A stretch of DNA of 64,000 nt from Clonostachys chloroleuca (taxonomy: Eukaryota > Ascomycota > Sordariomycetes > Hypocreales > Bionectriaceae): contig JBANAY010000003.1 in NCBI GenBank assembly GCA_037952775.1, positions 20,646,001 to 20,710,000 on the forward strand, given 5' to 3'. The translations under genes and the position numbers were made by a program. Below are positions 55,441 through 64,000 of this stretch, in pieces. The notes below the pieces were generated by a model. The model was not told the origin of the DNA and ran no database searches. It saw only the letters and a list, made by a program, of their open reading frames with translations. Position 1 is the stretch's first letter. The number at the start of each line of letters is the position of its first letter.

Positions 55441-58260
55441 GACGGCAAGCACAATAGTATGGGTTGATGAAGTGCTTGAGGGAAAATCAACCAGTCATTA
55501 CAGCTGGCTCTGCGGATGCGAGACGGAAGTCAAGGCGAAATGGGAAAAGTGGAGTGGAGGGTACAAATTACCAACTCTTCACTCAGCATTCATCATCAAC
55601 TCAATTGAATAAATAATTGGCACACTCGATTGATTTCGCCTAACCCGTAGCATCTCACTGCCTCGGGCCTGCGGCAATTATTTGTTGGAGTAAACAGCTG
55701 GCTGAGATTGATGATCCCAACATGTGTTTTATCGTGTTTTGAATCAGGAGTATCAATCCGGGGACACACTAAGTTATTTGCACGGGCATTCATCATATCT
55801 TTTATTGCATTGGAAATTTAAAAATTTAAAAATTGAAAAGACCTCGTTGATATCTTTTATCACTTAAATACTGCATAGGTTGGGAGCGAGCAAATACTTA
55901 GAGACGTAGTTTTCCTTACGAGATAGGTAGATACTATGGGGAGCATAGGTCAAGTATCCTCTCACTGGGGGACATTTAATAGCAATATGGAACATTTAGT
56001 CAAGTTCCCGGAATCAAATGTCGTCTAGCTATTTTAATACCGGATTCTGCGCCAATGAGTACCATAAACAGGGCGTAGAAGGATGCCAGACTTGTAGCTT
56101 TCGTATTACACTTGCTCGACTCACTGCATCTAAGGACAAGACAGACCTTCACTAAGCCTACTAAACTCGCATACAAGATCTTTAGACTCACAATGTAGCA
56201 TTGCATACGACTGCCACTGGCCCACTTTCACACACAGGCTGCTCCTCGACATTGTAGTTGAACAAAGGCCGTATGCAAGACAATCAAGCGTACAAGTAGC
56301 TCCATACCTCGGTATATTGTCTGAAATCTACTAAAATTTCGAATAGAAATTTCGAATAGATATCACGCCATTGCCATACTGCTTTTTCATGTGTTCTCAG
56401 TGAATTGATTCAATAGTTTGGGAAAATCCTCAGCCAGAAGAGTTGCGGCACAGATTCTTCTCGTACCTACCTTAGTGACAAGGGTACATGTATATATATG
56501 CAGAGCCAGAACCAAGTTTCATGCGCTGGATGGGCTACTAGAACGCATAATTGCTTAGTATTTCAAGCAAGTTTATTATTAGAATTTACCATTCGAAATT
56601 CATGTTGCACTTTTATTTAGCTGCCATTCGATAGATTGCATGGTGGTTTATGTTCTTTGTGATGTTACCTAGGGAGATTTCATCAGCTATTCGACATACC
56701 CTATACCACATCACCACCCAAGAAACTAAGGCAAGCTAATTATCAAGGGTAATTACTTAGGTTATTGACTATCCGCGGATGTACTGGAGATGAAATATGT
56801 CAATGTTGTCTATCCTGTTGACGTAAGAGCGATGGTCAGATGGAAGCCTGGAGAGTCGTACTCGATGTCTCTGAAAGTACAAGAATTTGCGTAGTAATCA
56901 GTTGAGGCTTGCCCGAGAATTACGAGCTACCCGACACACATGTGAAACTGCCCAATGTGGACGCGACTGCATATATGCTGAGTCTCTTTGCTGACATCGG
57001 GTACATGCACGCCGGGCAATGGTGGCAAGGACTTTTGTGGACTTTGCCCCCCAAAACAACTTGGCAGTTTGGCAATGAATGGGGAGGGAATTCTCTGGCG
57101 TCTTTGAATTCGCCTGCGGCCCCTGGTTTGTTCCATTTGGCGCTGGTTGATCTGGGCAGTCGCCGCCTCCGGGATCAACATGTGCTAGCAGGCCGCTAAC
57201 CACCGCTAACGACGAGGTTTGCAGCGGCTGTGGAAATACGCTGTGGGGGTTAATTGATGGTTGCGAGGAGGTGTGCTGCACCCTCAAAGTGGCGGCCGTC
57301 GCTGTTTCGAAGCAGAGCGGCTTCACATCTGTATTTGACCGCAGCGTGTCCATTGCCAAGCGTGTCCCCGCCTTTCCTTCGCGTATAGACTAGAGACGAG
57401 CGTGTAGAGACGAGTAGGACCAGCCGGGAGATGAGCCAACACTCGTATGCGCTCGCACCAGCCAATTGTCCCACCAGCTGAGCTTGGCACAGAGTCAGTG
57501 CCATCCAGCTGACAGGCCCGACATGTGTGGCTGGCCCACATGGACTGGCGGTGGTCCAGACCTCCCACGAGCGGTTTAGCTGGTAGAGCTGAACAATGGT
57601 GCCAACCGTAGTCCTCTCACTGCCCTCTTTGCCTCTCTCTCGCTGCCCGTTGGCGTGAATCCCTGCGTTCAAGGTTGATGGCGGGTGCTACGGATGCCCG
57701 GCCCCCCGCCAAGAGCGTTTCAGTGGGATTGGACCTTGGTGCTGTGCACTGCCGCCCTCGTCATGTCATGGGATCGTCCAGTCCGCCTCATATCCTCATC
57801 TATTGACGATGTGAGCCTTGGGCGGTCGTACTAGTGCTCGCTTGTGCGAGGAGTCCAGCCTGTGCGCCGGCCAATCGCCAGCATCCGCCCAAGATGCTAG
57901 CATGCAAACTCAGGCTCTTGCACGACTCGGATGGAGGGCTAGCACCCAGATCTGAAGCCTCTAGCTGTCAGCCCTACCCACTCTATTCAATTTCAGGCAC
58001 GGGTTTTGACCATCCAGGTCGGCCGTCATCCCAGCTCGCCAGCCCCAGTGGCAGCCATGCGCCCCTGAGATGGGTCAATGCCCGGGGGTGGGTTGCCAAC
58101 GAGGGGCCGTAGTGTAGTGTACTTAATCTCGACTACCCAGCTGTTGTTTTGTCCTGGTCCGATCTTTGTTGTGGTCCCAGATTGATCGTTGATTGATTGT
58201 TCGTTCGATCGGTTGGCTGGTTGATCCGTTGGTCGACTACACTCACTCACCCACAGCACA
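55441..58260. other. 2.8 kb gene-free region upstream of the S41 peptidase
   Basis: The left half (about 55780-56900) is strongly A/T-rich and full of stops in all frames; it includes a perfect two-copy 13-bp tandem repeat. The right half is GC-richer and forms the promoter of the peptidase. No gene is supported. Confidence 0.55.
56334..56359 (+). repeat. 13-bp tandem repeat, two copies
   Basis: Two perfect adjacent copies of AAATTTCGAATAG in the A/T-rich part of the gap. Confidence 0.85.
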
Positions 58261-60659
58261 ATGCTCTCAACAACGTTATGGACGGCGGCCCTCGCAGCCT
58301 TTCAATTAATCGTCCCGGTTGTTGCCCAGTCGCAGAATGATCCCTGCCGGATTGTCGCGAGGAGTCAGCTGGAGGCGGCGAGCAAGATCGAAATACAGAA
58401 GACAGGAGACATTCTTCTTGCCCCATTTGATGCTGAGACCGCCTTCAAGTGCGCGACTTCAGTGCCCCTAGATTACGATGAAGCTGCTACGACCATACAG
58501 ATTCTCAAGCTGTACTATGGACTCCAGACCACCATTCCCTACCTAAAGAACCCCCCAAGTCATACCAGCAGCCGGCAGTGGATGTCATGGGTCGCTTCGA
58601 CGACATCGCAGACAAGATCAAGAAGAAGACGTACAAGAATCAGTATGAACTAGACATCGACATCAACTCCATCATCATCGACACACACGAGGGCCATTTC
58701 CAGTTCGCGGCCGGCGTGATCCAGATCTTCCAATGGATTCTGCCTGACAGTCTTGTCACCATCTCTTCCGACGGCAAGGCCATTCCCCAGGTTTACACCT
58801 ATTCTGATGTCTACAACAAGGTCCCGAATGCTTCGCCCGTGGTCGAGATTGAGGGAGAGACCGTCTTCAACTACCTTCGCAACTACACCTCGCGCACTAA
58901 TGCCCTGGGCTTGGTTGATCCCCACGCCGATTACAACGCCATGAACCTCAACCCGGCCTACCAGTTTGGTATCTCAGGCGCTAGCACTGGCCTGTCTTAC
59001 TATTTCAACTCCTTCCAGAGCACCTATGTGTACAACGGAAAGTCACTCAAGGGCCGTTTCGCCAATGGAACGAACTTTGAGTGGGAGTATGTTGCGGGAT
59101 CCAGCGCCAACCTGACGGCTAGCGGCTGGCTCAGCGGCGACAGCATCTACAGCAGGAAGATCGTCAACAGACAGGCCCTGTCTGGCAGAACTGACATTGA
59201 CGATGAGGATGTGGTGCCCGTGCCTGAGGAGGAATTGCCGAGCCTGCAGAACTTGGTGCGCGGACGAGGTGTGACGATCAACACCCGAGCTACCACTTCC
59301 CTCACCAAGGTTCCCTTCGACAGCTACCCCAGCAGTCCCGATACTAAGCAGGACTCCTTTGGTTTTGGTGGAACCGTGTCCGGATACATCCTCAAGGATG
59401 CCTCCATCGGAGTGCTGAGTCTTCCAAGCTTTGCTAATGGCAAAGACGCACCTGGGCCTACTTTTAGCGACGCCGTTGCCGACTTCATTAGCAAAGCCAA
59501 GAGTGCAAACGTGAAGAAGATCGTCATCGACCTCTCGGGCAATGGCGGAGGCTCTGTCTTCCAGGGTTACGATACCTTCAGGCAATTCTTCCCTACCGTT
59601 GCGCCAACACTCGCTTTCCGCACCCGCAGCAGCGACCTCTCCAACACATACGGATCTTTCCTGACCTCCGTCTCCACGGACAGCGGCAGGGTCTTCAGCC
59701 AGAACTACATCCTGGCCATCGCCAAAACCTTCGGTAACGTCGCCTCACTGAACTCTGCCTTCACCACAAAGACAGACGGCAGCAGATGGTCTTCCTGGAA
59801 GGACTTCTACGGCCCTAACGACGTCTACGGCGATAAGTACTCCAACCTCGGTTACTACAACCTGTCCAGCACCCTCATCGCCAGCGATCTGGGCCAGTAC
59901 GTGACCGGGTACGGCTCCAGCTCCACCCCGAAGCAGCCCTTCGACGCCAAGGACATCATCCTGCTCCACGACGGCCACTGCGCCAGCACCTGCACCATCT
60001 TCTCCGAGCTCATGAAGGTCGATGGCGGCGTCAAGAGCGTCGCCGTGGGCGGCATCCCCCAGAACGGCCCCATGCAGGGCGTCAGCGGCACCCGCGGCAG
60101 CAACCTCCAGAAGCTAGACCTCTACAGCGCCATCACCGAGAACATCGTTGAGGCCGTCTCCAGCTTCTCCAACAAGGACACCTTCCTCAAGACGACGGGC
60201 CTGAGCACGAGCGCCATCCAGTCCCTTCCCAAGACGCTCGCCGAGGCGCCCTGGACCATGACGGGAGGCGTCAACGCCCTCGACGAGATCCGCCTCTCGA
60301 GCCCCAACGACCCGCGCCAGTTCGTCTACGAGGCGTCCAACTGCCGCATCTTCTACACGGGCGACATGGTCCGCGACGTCACCCAGCTGTGGATCGCCGC
60401 CGGCAAGTACGCCAACGGCGACACGTCCGTCTGCGTCCCGGGGTCCCAGGACGCCCCCGGCTCCGGCCGCAACAAGACCGTCACCGACTACCCGGGCTTC
60501 TCCCACGACGAGGTCTGGGACAAGGCCAATTCGACGGATGTGCCGAGCGTCTCCGGCGGGGGCGATCAGGAGGACTCATCCTCCTCGGCAGCGTCGGCGG
60601 TGCGCGTCGGGCTGGCGGGTGTGCTGGGCCTGGCGGTCGCCGCGACCGTCTTATTATGA
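58261..60659 (+). CDS. Secreted S41-family serine peptidase, probably GPI-anchored (one frame break)
   Basis: Extracellular or cell-surface serine peptidase of the S41 (tail-specific/CPAF-like) group. About 799 aa after repair. The first ~22 residues are a clear signal peptide ending VVAQS. An N-terminal cap domain follows, then a PDZ-like region, and the catalytic domain with SGNGGGSVFQGYD and the nucleophile around Ser576 (DGHCASTCTIFSELM). Many N-glycosylation sequons are present. The C-terminus has a small-residue/Ser region (SSSSAASAVRVG) and a terminal hydrophobic tail (LAGVLGLAVAATVLL), the pattern of a GPI-attachment signal. The frame breaks at the C6 run 58551-58556; unrepaired, the first part ends at 58653. 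One added base joins PYLKNPP to KSYQQPAVDVMGRFDDI. Start ATG at 58261. Confidence 0.88.
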
Positions 60660-61028
60660 AAATAGTGTATATGATTTTAAGATAGAAGTACATTTTCTAG
60701 AAGTGGACTTGCGAAAGAACTGGCATTTTATGAATACATAGCGAGCATATTAATTTGATGGCCATATTTGGTTGCTCTTTGAAGCAGTCTACCATTTTTT
60801 GATGACCGAACCTTCCTTCTTCAAGTTCTTGCGTGCATCCTTGAGTTCTGTTCCAACATTTCCCTCAAATTGGGGAAGTTCATCTGTGCTTGAATTGGAT
60901 TCCAGTCTATGTTTCTAGTTGTTGTACGATCCTGCGAGGGCCGACTTTATCCACCACGTAAAGCCTATCATTGCGGTTCTTTATGTCATCAAAATCCCGA
61001 AATCTCTCTATAAATACTGGTTTGCTCT
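60660..61028. other. Convergent intergenic region
   Basis: 3' flanks of the S41 peptidase and the dipeptidase; A/T-rich, no gene. Confidence 0.6.
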
Positions 61029-62650
61029 TTAGTCGGCCTCCCTTCGCTCCTTCTTGCTGTCTCTAAACATGAGAGGCAGCTCAGGGTCGTAATCATGGAA
61101 CCAATGGCGCCCTGACCATACTTCCTCGACAGGTAGTTCCTTGTTTGTCTGCACGGACTTGGCATGCTGCTCAACCTTGGACCAGACACGCAAGATATTA
61201 TCCCCAGCCAGACCACGGATCTCGCTATCTGTAGCACCGCGTTTCATCAATAGCTGAATAAGGTTGGGGTACTTGGAAGTATCCTAATGAAGAGCATCAG
61301 CGAGAATTAGATAGTGTGAATTAGTAAAACGGGAAACGCTTGGGTGAGCTATACCTCCATTCCTCTAGGCACGTCGATTGTCCCATCAAAATCGGAACCG
61401 AGACCAACGTGCTGCCAGCCAATGAGATTCGCAATGTGGAAGATGTGGTCGGCAATGTCATGGATAGTGGTCTGGTCAGGGTGATCTTTGTTCAGGAAAT
61501 CATTGACGAAGCAAACCATGATGACTCCGTCATTCAGTTTCAAACTCTGGAGCACGTCGTCGGGGGCGTTTCGTAGATGCCGGGAGATGGAGAAGGCCCC
61601 GGAGTGCGAGAACATGACGGGTGCCTTTGCAAATTTGAGCACATCGCGCATGGTCTGTGGCGAGACGTGGGATAAGTCAACGAGCATGCCTAGTCTGTTC
61701 ATCTCCTGGACCAGATTGTGGCCGAGAGAGGACAGCCCACGGTCGATCTCGCCGGCTGCCACGGAAGTTGCCGACGTGGCAAAGGGGGTATCGCAGTTGT
61801 GAGTCAATGTGAGGTAGCGGGCTCCAAGGCTGTACATTTGTCGAAGAGTGGCGATGGAGTTGCCGATCTGATGGCTTCCCTGGATGTTTGGAAGAGAGAT
61901 TATCAACACACAAGAGGAAACAAGGGGATGCATAGTACAGAAATGAATAGTAAACCTACCTCAATTCCAATCATGCTGGCAATCTTGCCGGATGCAAATG
62001 CGGACCGGACACAGGCTGCATCGCCGCAAAACTGTAGGTCGTCTGGGTGCTTTGCGATAAGACGCCCAACGACGTCTATCTGCTCGAGTGTGTCACGTAC
62101 CACCCACTAAGATTATTTAGTACCAAAGAGAGAAGGACGAAATTCAGATTTTGGGATTTCAGCAAAAGTGAAAACTTACAGTTGGATCGTCTAGTTGTGG
62201 CACACCATCGCTTTTGCATTCAACGAAGACACTCCAAAACTGCCCGCCCATCTGACCAGAACGCATCTTGCCAAGGTCTGTATGGCTCAGCAGATGACCT
62301 GTAAAGTCAAATCGCGGGTTGTAGATTTTGTTCTTCAGCTCCTGACGAATGACGTATGGGAGGTCATTGTGACCATCGATCAAGGGCGTTGTCGATAGGA
62401 CTTGTCGTGTCCTTCCCATATAGTCATCAGCTCGGAGTTGTGGTGCGAATGGGAGCACTCGGCTAAACAAGGAGATTGAAACAGCGAAAAGACCCAACAC
62501 TCCAGAATAAAAATACTTGCTGAACCCGTTCTGTCCCCTGTTCCGGACAACTAACGCGCGCGATTCTGATGCAACAGCGTCATTGTGGGCACTGGAGTCT
62601 GTGGATGGCTCTTCTGGGTGTAGCTCTGCATGTGTGTTAGTATCTGACAT
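61029..62650 (-). CDS. Membrane dipeptidase, M19 family
   Basis: Zinc dipeptidase of the renal-dipeptidase family, cleaving dipeptides. Four exons on the minus strand, 62650-62180, 62106-61960, 61879-61355 and 61283-61029, give 465 aa; introns are 71-80 nt and all phase-consistent. A cytosolic N-tail precedes one membrane segment (about residues 45-67, [20 protein letters not shown]), so it is a type II anchored enzyme, unlike the GPI-anchored mammalian form. Zinc ligands: His94 and Asp96 (IDGHNDLPY), the bridging Glu at SMIGIE, and the His residues of [10 protein letters not shown] and [15 protein letters not shown] and [11 protein letters not shown] are further family marks. It ends with [15 protein letters not shown]. 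Confidence 0.92.
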
Positions 62651-63458
62651 GATTGGCGCTTTTCGAAAGAATGAAGGGACTGAATCGTATAATTTCGTTG
62701 TTTTCTTTTGCGTTTTTGAGTTGGTGAACTATTTTCTATAAGCCTCCACTCTTTTTCACCTTCCTTTTCTGTCTCGCCGAGTCACCTAAAATACGTGGAC
62801 CGGCCATGGCGGTGATGATGAATTTTAATTTTTTTTTTTAATTTCCGAATTCTCTTTGGAAAATAATGGGGGTTGATTGATGCGGAATATTCTGAGCAGG
62901 GAAAGAGATTCTTGGGTTTTGAAACCCCATACTGTCTTTCGACTCCTTCGAGATCGCCTAGTTCAAAGGACTGCTGTATGATTTCATAACACGATGCCCC
63001 ATTCTTAAGTCTGTTGAGAAATATCGCCTATCAAATCTCAGAAGAACCAATCTGCGAACAAGGCATGATTGGTATTTTATGAATATGCGTGAGTAAGTTG
63101 GGCTGAAGTATAGTACAACGAGGTTCGAGATGTATTATGATAGCGAGCAGTGTCTCTAATAACCCTTTGCTGGAGGCATCCAATATATACTAGCCAATAT
63201 CGCTTAGTATTCGAGGAGAAATCCGATAATAGGGCCCGGCAATGCATCTAGCTCTTAGATTGTTATGCGCTAGTTCATAGGCCACTCAAGTACCTTGAAT
63301 GGGAAAAGGCAACCGAGGGATGAGACACTTTAGACTGAGGGATCACTTATGTCGGTATGTGCGTGGATACAGTGACAATCATATTGAATTTGTACAGTTG
63401 AGTGAAGCATGGTATATGGCTATCGCTAAGGCAGAAAACTACTCAAAACACTTACAAT
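62651..63458. other. Intergenic region
   Basis: Upstream of the dipeptidase and downstream of the MFS gene. Contains a T-rich stretch around 62823-62842. No coding region supported. Confidence 0.6.
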
Positions 63459-64000
63459 CTATGCATTCTCTACATTTACCGCGCTCCCCTTTCTAAGATC
63501 CGCCTCGACCGCAAACTGGGCCTGCAGAATCTCTCTTTCCTCCTGTGCGGAGCTGTCGTTGAAGACATCATCCATCTGCTCCAGGGTCTTACCCTTGGTC
63601 TCGGGAACCAAGAAGTAAGCCCAGGCCACGGCAATGTAGCACCACGCACCAAAGAAGATGTAGGTCCCGTAGCCGATCTGTTCGAGCATGGGGGGCGTGG
63701 CGATACCGACGATGAAGTTGCAGATCCAGACTGTCGCGGTGGCAAGGGCCACACCCTTGGACCGGCTCGCGTTGGGGTAGACTTCAGCGGGGAGGGCCCA
63801 TCCGAGACAAGAGTAGGAGACGCCGTAGATGAGGACGAAGAGGAAGGCCATGGCTGCGGCGGCCCAGCCGGCGGCAGGGTTAGCGGACCAGTCGCGGCTG
63901 TACAGGCCGGAAAGGATGGCCATGACGGTCCACGCGATGCCACCACCGAGGGCACCCCAAATAGCAAGAGGTCGACGGCCGACCTTGTCAATAATGGTGA
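63459..64000 (-). CDS. MFS sugar porter, C-terminal part (runs off the window)
   Basis: Last ~180 residues of a plasma-membrane sugar/H+ symporter; the start lies beyond position 64000. It begins inside the conserved loop DKVGRRPLAIWGALGG between transmembrane segments, then has helices with the sugar-porter motif WALPAEVYPNASRSKGVALA and the C-terminal PETKGKTLEQMDDVF signature. The cytosolic tail is acidic (DSSAQEERE). Hexose, disaccharide and polyol porters share these motifs, so the substrate is open. No intron in the visible part. Confidence 0.92.
   Translation of the reverse strand, partial: TIIDKVGRRPLAIWGALGGGIAWTVMAILSGLYSRDWSANPAAGWAAAAMAFLFVLIYGVSYSCLGWALPAEVYPNASRSKGVALATATVWICNFIVGIATPPMLEQIGYGTYIFFGAWCYIAVAWAYFLVPETKGKTLEQMDDVFNDSSAQEEREILQAQFAVEADLRKGSAVNVENA

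Noticed and set aside
55780..56900. RIP-degraded transposon in the A/T-rich gap
   Set aside because: A/T-rich and stop-rich, but no terminal repeats and no recognisable transposase or reverse-transcriptase remnant.
1868..58556. Frame breaks as unannotated introns
   Set aside because: At each site no GT...AG pair of plausible length restores the frame without deleting conserved residues; a single inserted base does.
1868..58556. Frame breaks as programmed frameshifting
   Set aside because: Ten sites in six unrelated genes without a shared slippery heptamer or downstream structure; technical error is simpler.

Overview
The window is chromosomal DNA from a filamentous ascomycete (Pezizomycotina, most likely a Sordariomycete). 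The evidence is short spliceosomal introns of about 55-220 nt with GTRNGT donors, CTRAC/CTAAT branch sites and YAG acceptors, CAAAATG-type start contexts, pyrimidine-rich leaders, and a eukaryotic fungal gene set: O-mannosyltransferase, Sec2, Sed5, Ssk1 and a Zn2Cys6 factor. I see no transposon, rRNA gene, convincing tRNA or CRISPR array. Exon coordinates are inferred from splice signals plus family knowledge; nothing was aligned.

Layout, left to right. 1.4-4.6 kb: PMT1-type protein O-mannosyltransferase (+). 5.8-7.9 kb: Sec2-type Rab exchange factor (-), then a 3.7 kb gene-free stretch. 11.5-16.9 kb: one very long disordered Q/P/S-rich protein (-). 18.7-20.9 kb: a second uncharacterised, mostly disordered protein (-). 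22.5-23.6 kb: Golgi syntaxin Sed5 (+). 24.6-29.4 kb: three carbohydrate oxidoreductases (aldo-keto reductase, zinc polyol dehydrogenase, KduD-like SDR), the last two sharing a divergent promoter with two inverted repeats. 30.0-30.6 kb: glucosamine-6-phosphate N-acetyltransferase (-). 31.7-35.2 kb: class-3 lipase (+). 35.3-39.7 kb: a cytosolic GH43 glycosidase and a Zn2Cys6 transcription factor, divergently transcribed. 40.0-41.2 kb: a second SDR (-). 44.3-45.2 kb: GTP cyclohydrolase I (+), then a small orphan ORF. 48.0-50.6 kb: Ssk1 response regulator (+). 51.3-52.5 kb: mitoribosomal Bot1/mS45-type protein (+). 53.1-54.3 kb: TatD/Scn1-like hydrolase (+). 54.7-55.4 kb: CCDC97/DUF2052 protein (-). 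58.3-60.7 kb: secreted, probably GPI-anchored S41 peptidase (+). 61.0-62.7 kb: M19 membrane dipeptidase (-). From 63.5 kb a sugar-porter MFS gene (-) runs off the right edge.

The main pattern found is technical but decisive for any annotation. At least ten reading-frame breaks occur in six otherwise intact genes, several of them conserved or probably essential. Every one is repaired by a single inserted base, usually in a C/G run. After repair each coding length is divisible by three. This fits homopolymer under-calling in the assembly better than pseudogenes. The uncorrected sequence would split the 11.5-16.9 kb gene into five false genes and truncate PMT1, Sec2, the lipase, GTP cyclohydrolase and the S41 peptidase.

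The most biologically suggestive area is 24-40 kb, where sugar/polyol oxidoreductases, an intracellular GH43 and a Zn2Cys6 regulator lie close together with CreA-like sites and CTCCG/CGGAG palindromes. This is a candidate carbon-catabolic neighbourhood, but unrelated genes (GNA1, lipase) interrupt it, so co-regulation is only a hypothesis.
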